Assembly (NCBI RefSeq): GCF_016757965.1
Contig: NZ_JAEKIW010000008.1
Coordinates: 62,001 to 126,000 of the forward strand
Direction: 5' to 3'
DNA length: 64,000 nt
Source of the DNA: Archaeoglobus neptunius
Lineage (GTDB): Archaea; Halobacteriota; Archaeoglobi; Archaeoglobales; Archaeoglobaceae
In this document: positions 1-8,383 of the stretch, in pieces
How the letters are laid out: every line of letters starts with the position of its first letter
Numbering within the stretch: the stretch's first letter is position 1
Position numbers and translations under genes: made by a program
Notes under the pieces: generated by a model
Told to the model about the DNA's origin: nothing
Databases searched by the model: none
The model's input: the letters and a program-made list of their open reading frames with translations, nothing else

Positions 1-1
1 A

Positions 2-187
2 GGACTGCTGGGAGTTGGTAATCCAATTGCAGCAACGATGGGTGTCAAGGCCTGCGAGATCTACTGGCAGCTAGCCTACAGAGCGGGGAAAAGACAGGTG
101 GCAAAGGAGGTCACAACCGGGGTATGTCAGGCCTGGGGAGACCTGATGCAGGTTGGAACTGTTATGGTTATGTCAAACAAGAGGTGA
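2..187 (+). CDS. Thiolase-family protein, C-terminal end (partial)
   Basis: An open frame runs in from the left edge and stops with TGA at 185-187, giving the last 61 residues. The GLLGVGNPIAAT stretch followed by a helix and a final glycine/valine-rich strand matches the end of SCP2/acetyl-CoA acetyltransferase-type thiolases of archaea, which act in beta-oxidation or acetoacetyl-CoA metabolism. The usual catalytic GHP motif reads GNP here, as I recall for some archaeal thiolase-like proteins. The DUF35 gene follows within 5 bp, the usual archaeal thiolase-DUF35 pairing. The N-terminal active-site cysteine lies outside the window, so activity cannot be judged. Confidence 0.75.
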   Translation, partial: GLLGVGNPIAATMGVKACEIYWQLAYRAGKRQVAKEVTTGVCQAWGDLMQVGTVMVMSNKR

Positions 188-191
188 TATG

Positions 192-722
192 ATGGCTGTT
201 GGCAAAAAGGAGATTGAATGCCCACCCTACGCTGAGGGAACACCTCTCAGTGACAGGGATATAAAAGAAAGGAAGGTAACCTACGTTGAGGATCACCCGG
301 ATATTCGATATTCATGGTCAGCCGGCCAGGCAATAAGCAAATTTCTCAACGGGTTGAAAGAGGGCAGGATTCTGGGGGTAAAGTGCAACAAGTGTGGCAG
401 GATCATGGTGCCACCAAGAATGTTCTGTGAACTGTGTTTCAAGCCCATTGATGGATGGGTGGAGCTTGAAGACACCGGAACAGTACAGACATTTTCCATA
501 TCCTATATCGATCCTGATGCAAAGCCCTTGCCTGAACCAATCATTGTCGCTGTTATTGCGATTGACGGGGCCTCGCAAAACATGGGAATAATGCACATTC
601 TGGACGAGGTAAAGCCCGAGGACGTTTACATTGGAATGAAGGTTAAGGCTGTGTGGAAGAGCGAAGAGGAGAGAGAGGGGGCGATTACGGATATAAAGTA
701 CTGGAAGCCTCTGGAGGGGTGA
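192..722 (+). CDS. DUF35/OB-fold thiolase partner protein with rubredoxin-like zinc ribbon
   Basis: The 176-residue product has a zinc ribbon (C-x2-C near residue 65 and C-x2-C near 79) followed by an OB-fold domain containing DTGTVQTFS and GMKVKAVW, the layout of DUF35 proteins. In archaea these proteins bind thiolases or HMG-CoA synthase and help channel acyl-CoA intermediates. GAGGTGAT lies just upstream, with ATG codons at 189 and 192; 192 has the better spacing. It follows a thiolase end and precedes a second DUF35 gene, forming one operon with acyl-CoA oxidation genes. Its enzymatic partner is inferred from position only. Confidence 0.85.
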   Translation: MAVGKKEIECPPYAEGTPLSDRDIKERKVTYVEDHPDIRYSWSAGQAISKFLNGLKEGRILGVKCNKCGRIMVPPRMFCELCFKPIDGWVELEDTGTVQTFSISYIDPDAKPLPEPIIVAVIAIDGASQNMGIMHILDEVKPEDVYIGMKVKAVWKSEEEREGAITDIKYWKPLEG

Positions 723-724
723 AG

Positions 725-1189
725 ATGATCGAGAAGATTGTTAATCCAAGAGAATTGAGGCACTGGGATGGTAAAATTGAGCTTTACTGGATATACACCA
801 GTGGAAAGGCTGGAGATGAATTCTTCAAAAAGCTCAGGGATGAAGGAAAGTTCATTGCAGCCAGATGCAAGCAATGCGGTAAGGTTTACTTCCCGCCCAG
901 AATCTACTGTGAGAGGGACTTCAGCGATACAGAGTTCGTTGAGGTGAGTGGCGAAGGTAGCGTGAGAGCATTTACAGTTGCAAAACTTGACCCATACGAA
1001 AACCCACTGGAAGAACCGCAGATTTATGCCGTGATAGATATGGATGGGACTGATGGCTGCCTGATTCACCTGCTAGGTGAGGTAAAGCCCGAGGACATAA
1101 AGGTGGGAATGAAAGTTAAACCGGTTCTGAAGCCCAAAGAAGATAGAGAAGGTGCGATTACTGACATTATGTACTTTAAACCTGTCTAA
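725..1189 (+). CDS. DUF35/OB-fold protein, second copy
   Basis: The 154-residue product has the same zinc-ribbon plus OB-fold layout as the gene before it and shares patterns such as GEVKPEDIKVGMKVKPV and REGAITDIMYFKP, so it looks like a tandem paralogue. The zinc ribbon appears incomplete: the first C-x2-C is present, but the second pair reads C-E-R-D, losing its last cysteine. The start at 725 is set by GGAGGGGTGA directly upstream, 2 bp after the previous stop. It probably also partners a thiolase or another acyl-CoA enzyme. A T-rich stretch follows at 1190-1203, just before the next ribosome site. Confidence 0.8.
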   Translation: MIEKIVNPRELRHWDGKIELYWIYTSGKAGDEFFKKLRDEGKFIAARCKQCGKVYFPPRIYCERDFSDTEFVEVSGEGSVRAFTVAKLDPYENPLEEPQIYAVIDMDGTDGCLIHLLGEVKPEDIKVGMKVKPVLKPKEDREGAITDIMYFKPV

Positions 1190-1213
1190 ATTTTTATTTT
1201 TTGAGGTGATAAG

Positions 1214-2398
1214 ATGAACTTCGAATTTACCGATGAGCAGAGGATGATTGCCAACGCTGCGAGAGACATAGCAAAGGACTTCCCGCCCGAGTACTGGAGG
1301 GAGAAGGAGGAGAACGGAGAGTTTGCTGAGGAGTTCTTCAGAGCAATTGCGGATGCGGGCTTCATGGGTATAGTGATTCCGGAGGAGTATGGGGGAAGCG
1401 GTTACGGAATGACAGAACTGCTAATAGCGATGGAAGAGCTGGCAGCGAATAACTGCGGAATGGCAGGTGTTTGGTACCTTGTCCTGACGGAGTGTTTTGG
1501 CGCCCTCACGATCGTCAGGCACGGAACCGATGAGCACAAGGAGAAATACCTCCCCAAAATTGCAAGGGGTGAGATGGAGTTCTGCATGGCTTTAACCGAG
1601 CCGGATGCAGGAACGAACACTCTGGCAATAAGAACCACAGCGGTTAAGGATGGGGATGAGTGGGTCATTAACGGAAACAAGATCTTCATCAGCGGTGCTG
1701 ACAGGGCAAAGGGGATGCTGATAATCGCCAGAACGACTCCGAGAGAGAAAGCGGAGAAGAAGACGTATGGAATAAGCCTTTTCCTTGCAGATCTGCCTAA
1801 CGATGCGGTGAAGGTAAATCCTATCCCAAAGCACGGTATAAACTATTCCAAAACCTGCGAAGTTAGCTTTAACGGCCTGAGATTACCGGAAAATGCTTTA
1901 ATACCACCGCTGGATGGGGGGTGGTACCACCTCCTCGACACCCTGAATCCTGAGAGGATGAGCTTCACAGCAGCAGCGATAGGAATAAGCAGGCTTGCAA
2001 TAAGCAAGGCTGTGGAGTATTCGAAGCAACGGAAAGTTTTTGCTGATCCAATCGGCAGCTATCAGGGCTTGCAGTTTCCCCTGGCGGAGGCTTACGCTAC
2101 ACTGGAATGTGCGAGGTTGATGAACTTTAAGGCTGCGACACTCTATGATGGCGGGGCGAACTACAGGGATGTTGGCAAAGCAGCGAACATGGCGAAGGCT
2201 GTTGCGGTCGAAGCTGGAATCAAGGCGGTTTACTGGGCAATGCAGACCTTTGGCGGTTACGGCTACGCAAAGGAGTACGATGTGGAGAGGTGGTGGAGGG
2301 AGATCAACCTGATTCGACTGGCTCCGGTAACGCAGCAGATGGCACTCAACTTCATAGCGGAGCACATCCTCGGCATGCCTAAGAGCTACAGGACGTGA
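1214..2398 (+). CDS. Acyl-CoA dehydrogenase
   Basis: This 394-residue flavoprotein has the full three-domain acyl-CoA dehydrogenase fold: the N-terminal helical domain, the MALTEPDAGTN substrate/FAD segment near residues 119-129, GNKIFISGADRA, and the C-terminal QTFGGYGYAKEYDVERWWRE segment. It would oxidise an acyl-CoA to the 2-enoyl-CoA in beta-oxidation or branched-chain or aromatic acid breakdown. The glutamate seen near the C-terminus in medium-chain enzymes is absent (LIRLAPVTQQM), while a glutamate occurs in NPERMSF near residue 247, as in isovaleryl-CoA-type enzymes. TGAGGTGAT precedes the ATG. Substrate unknown; the electron acceptor is presumably ETF. Confidence 0.92.
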   Translation: MNFEFTDEQRMIANAARDIAKDFPPEYWREKEENGEFAEEFFRAIADAGFMGIVIPEEYGGSGYGMTELLIAMEELAANNCGMAGVWYLVLTECFGALTIVRHGTDEHKEKYLPKIARGEMEFCMALTEPDAGTNTLAIRTTAVKDGDEWVINGNKIFISGADRAKGMLIIARTTPREKAEKKTYGISLFLADLPNDAVKVNPIPKHGINYSKTCEVSFNGLRLPENALIPPLDGGWYHLLDTLNPERMSFTAAAIGISRLAISKAVEYSKQRKVFADPIGSYQGLQFPLAEAYATLECARLMNFKAATLYDGGANYRDVGKAANMAKAVAVEAGIKAVYWAMQTFGGYGYAKEYDVERWWREINLIRLAPVTQQMALNFIAEHILGMPKSYRT

Positions 2399-2402
2399 GA
2401 AT

Positions 2403-3182
2403 ATGGCTGCGGTAGAGTACAGGGAGGAGGACGGAATTCTGTTTGTGAAATTCAACAGACCTGAAGCTCTGAATGCAATAAACAGAGAATTCGTGAGAGG
2501 GTTAAGAAATGTCGTTGAATACGCCAGGGAGAACAAAAGCGTCAGAGTAATCGTAATTACCGGAGAGGGAAAGGCATTCTGCGCCGGGGCGGATATAAAG
2601 ATGTTTTCAGAGTCTTCTCATTTTGCTGCCAGAAATACGATCGAGGAGCTGGGCAGAGTACTTGAGGACATGGAAGATCTTGAGGTTCCTGTAATTGCTG
2701 CAGTAAATGGATTTGCGCTGGGTGGAGGTTGTGAGGTTGCAATGGCGTGTGATATCATAATAGCGAGCGAGAAGGCGAGCTTTGGTCAGCCGGAGATCAA
2801 TCTGGGAATAATACCCGGTGCAGGAGGAACGCAGAGGCTGGCAAGGCTTGTGGGATGGAAGAAGGCAATGGAGCTCTGTCTGACTGGAGAAAGGATCTCT
2901 GCTGAGGAAGCCTACAGACTTGGACTTGTGAACAAGGTTGTGGAACATGAGAAGCTGATAGACGAGGCGAAGAAACTCGCAGAGATCATCAAGAGCAAGT
3001 CCCCCTATGCCGTAATGCTTGTCAAACAGGCTGTGAACAGGGGATACAAGATGAGCCTGAAAGACGGCATAATGTACGAAAGAGACCTCTTTACGATATC
3101 TTTCTCCTCTAAAGATGCTGAGGAGGGTATAAGGGCGTTTGTTGAGAAAAGAAAAGCTGAATTCAGGAGGGACAGGGAATGA
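2403..3182 (+). CDS. Enoyl-CoA hydratase/isomerase family protein
   Basis: This 259-residue crotonase-fold protein carries the oxyanion-hole segments AFCAGADIKMF and GFALGGGCEVAMACD and the second catalytic segment FGQPEINLGIIPGAGGTQRL. Both glutamates of genuine enoyl-CoA hydratases (in GGCEVA and PEINLG) are present, so hydration of a 2-enoyl-CoA is likely. It lies 4 bp after the acyl-CoA dehydrogenase, whose product is its natural substrate. Its stop overlaps the start of the ABC transporter binding protein (ATGA), tying transport and oxidation into one transcript. Confidence 0.92.
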   Translation: MAAVEYREEDGILFVKFNRPEALNAINREFVRGLRNVVEYARENKSVRVIVITGEGKAFCAGADIKMFSESSHFAARNTIEELGRVLEDMEDLEVPVIAAVNGFALGGGCEVAMACDIIIASEKASFGQPEINLGIIPGAGGTQRLARLVGWKKAMELCLTGERISAEEAYRLGLVNKVVEHEKLIDEAKKLAEIIKSKSPYAVMLVKQAVNRGYKMSLKDGIMYERDLFTISFSSKDAEEGIRAFVEKRKAEFRRDRE

Positions 3183-4333
3183 AAAAGTTTCTGCTTATTT
3201 TTTTAATTTCCGCCCTTTTTCTCGCCTGTGCTCAGCCTGAGGAGACGAAACAGGTTGAGAAAATAAAGATAGGAGTTCTTGTCCCTGAAACAGGGTTGTA
3301 CTCATCAGCCGGAGTGGCGATGAAGAATGCCGCACAACTTGCTGCAAAGCATGCTGGAAATGTCGATCTTGTTTTTGCAGACTGTGGTGACACTCCTGAA
3401 AAGACGAAGACGGCATTCGAGTTTTTGGTTTCGCAGAACGTGGATGCGATTGTGGGGGCGTATTCAAGTCCCCAGGCGATGGTGGCTGCTGATGCGGCAG
3501 GGGAGAACAGGGTTGTTTACATTGTCAGCGTGGCATCGACGGGTGTTATAGAGAAAAAAGTGGCTGCGGGGAACAGGTACGTTTTCAGAACATCTTACAA
3601 TACCACGTACTGGGGAATGCTTGCAGCAGAGTTCTTGAACCTGTCCAAACCCGAAAAGTACTACTTTGTTGGATATGATCCGCTCAGGACGTTCAATCAG
3701 GGAATGCTCGCATCAATTAAGAAGATCTACGGCGATCCTGAAATGGAGATATACTACAAATCGCCGAGTGTGGCTCCTGACGACTACAAAAACGTTGCAA
3801 AGCGGCTTGCTGAGGTTGTTGGGAAAAGAGACGTCATAATTCTTGGAGATCCGAGTGGAGTATCGATAAATTTCCTCAAAGAGTACAGAGCGAACGGTGG
3901 AAAGGGTATTGTTTACTCCGTCGGTGGAGCGCTGGCACTTCCTGCAACACTCAAAAAGCTTAACGCAGATTACACCGCATTCCAGGGTGCCGCACTTGAG
4001 GAGACTGAGAAAACCGATTTAACTAAAAGATACTTCGAGGAGTACAAGAATGAGTACGGAGAGGAGGCAAACAACTATGCAGGACTGCTGACGTACGATT
4101 CCATTCTGATACTGGCGAAGGCTTTCGAGAAGGGCGGAAAGGAGAAGCTTATTGAGACTCTCGAAAAGGGTGAGTTCGAGGGGGCTGCAGGAGTTTACAG
4201 GTTCAACAGCAACCATCAGGCATTGTGGGGGAGTGAGAAACTCAGAGGAGTTATAGGGGAGTTCATAAAGGGTAAGATTGAGGTTCTCTACCCTCCAGAA
4301 TTCGCCACAGGCAATCCCGTGTGGATGGGATGA
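3179..4333 (+). CDS. livK: ABC transporter substrate-binding lipoprotein, branched-chain amino acid (LivK) type
   Basis: The 384-residue product begins with a lipoprotein signal (hydrophobic core, then FLACAQPEE, with the cysteine near residue 17). A periplasmic-binding type 1 fold follows: KIGVLVPETGLYSSAGVAMKNAAQLA, DAIVGAYSSPQAM, and a late AGLLTYDSILILAKAFEKGG helix. It would sit outside the membrane and feed ligand to the two permeases encoded next. The family binds branched-chain amino acids, amides, or aromatic or short fatty acids. The surrounding acyl-CoA genes suggest a carboxylic acid ligand, which is inference. Overlaps 4 bp with the hydratase gene. Confidence 0.88.
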   Translation: MKKFLLIFLISALFLACAQPEETKQVEKIKIGVLVPETGLYSSAGVAMKNAAQLAAKHAGNVDLVFADCGDTPEKTKTAFEFLVSQNVDAIVGAYSSPQAMVAADAAGENRVVYIVSVASTGVIEKKVAAGNRYVFRTSYNTTYWGMLAAEFLNLSKPEKYYFVGYDPLRTFNQGMLASIKKIYGDPEMEIYYKSPSVAPDDYKNVAKRLAEVVGKRDVIILGDPSGVSINFLKEYRANGGKGIVYSVGGALALPATLKKLNADYTAFQGAALEETEKTDLTKRYFEEYKNEYGEEANNYAGLLTYDSILILAKAFEKGGKEKLIETLEKGEFEGAAGVYRFNSNHQALWGSEKLRGVIGEFIKGKIEVLYPPEFATGNPVWMG

Positions 4334-5064
4334 TATCCCCCCTTCTTACAGCAATTTTCATTTCATTTTATTCCTCAGCTCTAATACTCAACTACAGAAT
4401 AGGTGGCCTTCTCAATCTTTCCTTTGCTTCTCTGTACACGCTTGGAGCATATATGTTGGTTGCTGTCAACTCCAAATCCGTTGCGGCAGTATTTGCTTTC
4501 CTGATTTCATTCACGATTGCACTGGGCCTTGCGAAAATAACCGAGAGGCTTTCTGCAGGTGAAGCGACAATAGTTTCGCTCGGATTTGCCATCGGGATTG
4601 AAGAGACAATTAGAATTTACTTCAGAAGCTCGTACTATCAGATCATCGAGACGAACTACATTTCTGTGTTTGGGGAAGCTGTTGATGTCAACTGGATTTA
4701 TGGCTCGGCAATTTTCCTCATGCTCCTCGCTTTTTTTACGTTCATTCAGATGTCTGCTTTTGGTCTGAAGCTCAGATTTGTTGAGGAAGATTGCGAACTG
4801 GCGGAGATATATGGAGTGAGGACAAGGAGGATAAGGCTTTCTGCGATAGCAATCACTTCAGGCCTGATCGGTGTTGCGGGTGCAGTTCTTGCTCCCACTC
4901 AGGCAATTTCACCGGCGATGGGATGGAGCGTACTCATCGTTTCTGTTGTGGTCGCAGCTATTGCGTCTCTTGCGGGAAATGCCGGTCTTAGGAAGTACCT
5001 CGCAACATTCCCGGTCGCACTGCTTTACATGCTTGTCATTCAGACGATGGGGTGGTTGGCTTGA
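4330..5064 (+). CDS. livH: ABC transporter permease, LivH type
   Basis: A hydrophobic 244-residue protein with about eight membrane spans and the LivH-like segments NYRIGGLLNLSFASLYTLGAY near the N-terminus and SLGFAIGIEETIRIYF in the middle. LRFVEEDCELAEIYGVRTRRIRLSA matches the cytoplasmic EAA-type loop that contacts the ATPases. The ATG at 4330 overlaps the binding-protein stop (ATGA). An in-frame GTG at 4321 is an alternative start. With the next gene it forms the membrane channel of the importer. Confidence 0.87.
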   Translation: MISPLLTAIFISFYSSALILNYRIGGLLNLSFASLYTLGAYMLVAVNSKSVAAVFAFLISFTIALGLAKITERLSAGEATIVSLGFAIGIEETIRIYFRSSYYQIIETNYISVFGEAVDVNWIYGSAIFLMLLAFFTFIQMSAFGLKLRFVEEDCELAEIYGVRTRRIRLSAIAITSGLIGVAGAVLAPTQAISPAMGWSVLIVSVVVAAIASLAGNAGLRKYLATFPVALLYMLVIQTMGWLA

Positions 5065-5900
5065 AGACCGACATTCTTCTGCTTATTCTGATTCTCATCT
5101 CCCCTCTGTTCCTGAAAAATCACTTCCTGCTTTCAGTCATAACTCTGGCCGTAATCTACTCCTGCCTGTCCCTCTCATGGTACTTTATGGAGAGATATAC
5201 CGGGTGGGTCAGTCTCTCCCATTCCATCCCATTTGGTCTGGCAGCATACGCACTTGCGGTGAATCCCTATCTGCTGATCCCTGCAATCGTCTTCACGATC
5301 CTGATTTTCTTCCTGATGTCTCTGCTCGGGAGGGAGAGATTTTTGTTTGGAACTTTGATCCTGACGGTGGTTTTCTGGTACCTGTCCCACTACATAGTTC
5401 TGAGCGAAAACGGAGAGCTTATCGGCGGAGAGGAGGGTTTTAGCTATGCGAGTATAGGGGTGCTAAATTCGTACATACTCTCATCTATAATTTTGCTTTC
5501 GGCATTTTTCCTTTTGCTCAGGATTTCGAAATCCTCTTTTGGCCTCAAAATCGCAGCTACCAGGGATGATGAGATTGCCGCCAGAAGCATTGGGATAGAC
5601 GTTTTTAGAGTTAGAGCAATGAGCTTTGCGATTTCAGCAACTCTGGCTGCGATTGCAGGGATCTGTTACATACTTTACTTTGGACACGTTTCGCCAGATG
5701 TTTTCTCGATCGAGGTCGCACTCCTGCCCTTCATCGCAAGTCTTCTCGCAGGTAGCAGGTGGATTTCTCCAATTGCCGGAACATTTCTGGTGGTCATGGT
5801 TTCAAGGATGATGGGCATGGAAATACACCTTTTCCTCTACGCAGCGGTACTGATTCTTTCTCCAAAACTGAGCAGGTGGTGGAATGCTGAAGCTCATTGA
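5052..5900 (+). CDS. livM: ABC transporter permease, LivM type
   Basis: This 282-residue membrane protein has eight or more hydrophobic spans, the LivM-like GWVSLSHSIPFGLAAYA segment, and the coupling loop SFGLKIAATRDDEIAARSIGIDVFRVR near residues 157-183. It should pair with LivH. Reading probably begins at GTG 5052, inside the end of livH; TTG at 5061, overlapping the livH stop, is also possible. Its end overlaps livG by 17 bp, so the whole transporter appears translationally coupled. Confidence 0.87.
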   Translation: MVGLKTDILLLILILISPLFLKNHFLLSVITLAVIYSCLSLSWYFMERYTGWVSLSHSIPFGLAAYALAVNPYLLIPAIVFTILIFFLMSLLGRERFLFGTLILTVVFWYLSHYIVLSENGELIGGEEGFSYASIGVLNSYILSSIILLSAFFLLLRISKSSFGLKIAATRDDEIAARSIGIDVFRVRAMSFAISATLAAIAGICYILYFGHVSPDVFSIEVALLPFIASLLAGSRWISPIAGTFLVVMVSRMMGMEIHLFLYAAVLILSPKLSRWWNAEAH

Positions 5901-6519
5901 TGTTTCAAAAGTTTACGATGGAAACGCTGTGCTCAGGGGAATAAGTCTTGAGGTGGATGATCTTGTCGGGATCTATGGTCCGAATGGAAGTGGAAAGTCA
6001 ACCTTACTCAGGATCATTGCGGGAATCGAAAGGCCAACCTGTGGGAGAATTCTTTTCGAAAATAAAGATATCACAGGACTGCCCCCTCAGAGAATCGCAA
6101 AAATGGGAATCGCCACGGTGTTTCAGATTCCCCGCCCCTTCAAGAGGATGACGGTTGTGGAGAACATTGCGGCTGTGGTTGCAGACAGGGGATACAGAGA
6201 GGCTGTAGATGAAGCATACAGAATCTGCAGGTTCATAGGTCTCGATGGTGTAACTGAAACTCTCGCTTCCAGGCTGTCGCAGGGTGAGCTGAAGCTTCTT
6301 GAAATCGGCAAAGCTCTGGCCCTTAATCCGAAATTCATGCTTATTGATGAGCCTTTTTCCGGACTCGATGTTGAAAATGCAAGAAAAGTTGTCAGGCTCG
6401 TCAGAAAAATAAAGAAGAAGGGGATTCCGGGAATAATCACGGCACACAGAATGAAGCTGCTCAGGGATGTTGCGGACAGATGCTACGAGATAAGAGGTGG
6501 AAAAATTGCTGAAAGCTGA
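5884..6519 (+). CDS. livG: ABC transporter ATPase, LivG type
   Basis: A 211-residue ABC ATPase with Walker A GPNGSGKST (about residues 32-40), Q-loop VFQIPRPF, signature LSQGELKLLEIGKAL, Walker B FMLIDEPFSGLD and the H-loop ITAHR. The Q-loop with IPRPF and the preceding helix are typical of LivG. It hydrolyses ATP in the cytoplasm to drive import together with LivF. It is slightly shorter than most LivG proteins (about 250), with a compact linker after the Q-loop. Overlaps livF by 23 bp. Confidence 0.88.
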   Translation: MLKLIDVSKVYDGNAVLRGISLEVDDLVGIYGPNGSGKSTLLRIIAGIERPTCGRILFENKDITGLPPQRIAKMGIATVFQIPRPFKRMTVVENIAAVVADRGYREAVDEAYRICRFIGLDGVTETLASRLSQGELKLLEIGKALALNPKFMLIDEPFSGLDVENARKVVRLVRKIKKKGIPGIITAHRMKLLRDVADRCYEIRGGKIAES

Positions 6520-7162
6520 GGAAATTACGGTGTCTCTCAATGGCAGAAAGATTCTGAAAAACGCCTCATGCTGGCTTGAGATGGGGGAGATTCTGCTGGT
6601 TGTCGGACCAAACGGAAGTGGAAAGTCCACTCTGCTCAAGGCTTTTATGGGTCTTGTGAGTCATGAAGGGAGGATATACTTCGATAACAGAGATATAACC
6701 GATCTCGAACCTTCGGAAAGGTTCAGACTCGGGATCACCCTTGCACCGGAGAAACTGAGGATTGCCAGAAATTTAAGTGTCACTGAAAACATAGAAATTG
6801 CTGGCAGCGTTGAGGAGGCTTTCGACCTATTCCCTGAACTGAGACCACTCGCGAACAAGAAGACAAAGACTCTCAGTGGTGGCGAAAGGCAGATGGTCGT
6901 TCTGGCGAGGGCTTTTGTTTCCAATCCCAGATATCTACTGCTCGATGAACCGTTCCACGGGCTACACAAAGAGATCAGGAGGAGGGTCATTGATTACATC
7001 AATAGTTTTTCAGCGAGATGCGGGGTTATCGTTGTTACTCACGACGAAATTGAGGAGATATTCTCCATCTCTGATAAAACCTGTATTCTGGCGGGAGGCG
7101 AGATACTATATTTCGGTGATAGTGCTGGGGCGGAGAAAATTGTAAGAGAGCTCTTTATCTAA
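6497..7162 (+). CDS. livF: ABC transporter ATPase, LivF type
   Basis: This 221-residue ABC ATPase has Walker A GPNGSGKST, signature LSGGERQMVVLARAF, Walker B YLLLDEPFHGL and H-loop VVTHDE. It is the second ATPase of the branched-chain-type importer and the last gene of the operon that starts upstream of the window. The start is a GTG at 6497 inside livG, preceded by AGAGGTGG. The D-loop reads FHGL rather than the usual SLGL/SQGL, which is a modest departure. No gene follows for 36 bp, where a new promoter is found. Confidence 0.87.
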   Translation: MEKLLKAEEITVSLNGRKILKNASCWLEMGEILLVVGPNGSGKSTLLKAFMGLVSHEGRIYFDNRDITDLEPSERFRLGITLAPEKLRIARNLSVTENIEIAGSVEEAFDLFPELRPLANKKTKTLSGGERQMVVLARAFVSNPRYLLLDEPFHGLHKEIRRRVIDYINSFSARCGVIVVTHDEIEEIFSISDKTCILAGGEILYFGDSAGAEKIVRELFI

Positions 7163-7170
7163 CTCGAAAA

Positions 7171-7180
7171 CATTTAAACT
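7171..7180 (+). promoter_or_regulatory. TATA box for the NreA gene
   Basis: CATTTAAACT lies 24 bp (centre to first base) upstream of the GTG at 7199, the distance expected for an archaeal leaderless transcript, and no ribosome site separates it from the gene. This is what favours GTG 7199 over TTG 7193 as the start. Confidence 0.4.
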
Positions 7181-7198
7181 TTCAGGATAAGTTTGTAT

Positions 7199-8383
7199 GT
7201 GGAGTGCATTCAGTGCAGGGGTAGATTGAGGTGCTCTTTACCACGCTGTCCAATGCTGAAGCCCATGATAAGGGCTGTGCAGGTAGATACCGAGCTTTTC
7301 GGCTCCTCTCCACCGTCAATTTTTGTGGGGAGAATGAACTATCCAAACGTAAGGGTCTGTCCTGCCTTACCACCCGTTGTCGGAGACACTGCTATCTATG
7401 ACACTCCTGAACTCTGGGTGGAAATGCCCATCGGGAGGATCCTGAAATTGAGAAACTCGCTGATTCTCTCTCAGCTTAATGCGAATGTGCATAAACCTTA
7501 CAGCAGAGAGGTAGAGGTTGTTCAGGAACTCAGCCTTTACAACAGACCCGTTGAGGTGGAGGTTTCCCTTGAGAGGAGACCGAAACCGAGGATGTCATTT
7601 GACGAGTTGTTTCCGCCGATGGGACCATCTGCACCTGCAAAAGAGATTAAAATAGCCTCCACACCGAAAGCGCCCAGTGTCGTGGAAAAAGTTTATTACG
7701 ATACCGATCTAAAGGCTATGAGCGCTGTAAAGCTGCTGTATGACAGGGGAATTGCTGTATCCCATATCCAGAAGCTTCTCTCTGCCGGGTCTCTTGGAAT
7801 AAACAGAAAGCTCGTTCCCACAAGGTGGGCGATAACAGCCGTGGACGATGCGATCTCAAAACTCCTCATTGAGGAGGTGAAGGGCTATGAAACGATTGAC
7901 GAATACAGAGTGTTCAGTCTGAAGGTTGAGAAAAATCTGTTCATGGCAGTTATGCTGCCAGAAGTCTGGAGTTTTGAGTGGGGAGAGGCGTGGTATCCCA
8001 ATACCACGTGGAATAGGGGAGGTAGAGTTGTATGCATTACGGATTTTGAGGGGTACTGGGGAAGGAAAACCTATGCCTCTCTTGGAGGGTGCTACTACTC
8101 TTCCCGTCTCGCCACGGCAGAATATCTATCCCGGATTAAAAGACAGGCGGCTGTGGTTGTCTGGAGGGAAATATATCCTGATTTCAGGATCCCGCTGGGC
8201 GTGTGGTTCGTGAGGGAGATGCTGAGGAAGATGTACAGCAGGGGCTATGAAGAGTTCGACACCCTTGATGATGCTCTCAACTATCTCAGGAACCTCTCTG
8301 ACTACGGTGTAGAGAGGTGGGTTGGGAGGTCTGGACTGCTTGAGGATAAAAGGAGGCAGAGGAAGTTATGGGAGTTCACGTGA
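7199..8383 (+). CDS. nreA: Archaeal DNA repair protein NreA
   Basis: The 394-residue protein begins with a cysteine cluster ECIQCRGRLRCSLPRCPM (C-x2-C, C-x4-C) and continues with the VDTELFGSSPPSIFVGRMNYPNVRVCPALPP region of the Nre family (DUF650/DUF651). The extreme C-terminus QRKLWEFT looks like a PCNA-interacting (PIP) motif, which archaeal NreA proteins are known to carry; NreA is linked to mitomycin C resistance in haloarchaea. The start is GTG 7199 on TATA spacing. The C-terminal 16 bp overlap the radical SAM gene, suggesting joint expression. Confidence 0.87.
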   Translation: MECIQCRGRLRCSLPRCPMLKPMIRAVQVDTELFGSSPPSIFVGRMNYPNVRVCPALPPVVGDTAIYDTPELWVEMPIGRILKLRNSLILSQLNANVHKPYSREVEVVQELSLYNRPVEVEVSLERRPKPRMSFDELFPPMGPSAPAKEIKIASTPKAPSVVEKVYYDTDLKAMSAVKLLYDRGIAVSHIQKLLSAGSLGINRKLVPTRWAITAVDDAISKLLIEEVKGYETIDEYRVFSLKVEKNLFMAVMLPEVWSFEWGEAWYPNTTWNRGGRVVCITDFEGYWGRKTYASLGGCYYSSRLATAEYLSRIKRQAAVVVWREIYPDFRIPLGVWFVREMLRKMYSRGYEEFDTLDDALNYLRNLSDYGVERWVGRSGLLEDKRRQRKLWEFT

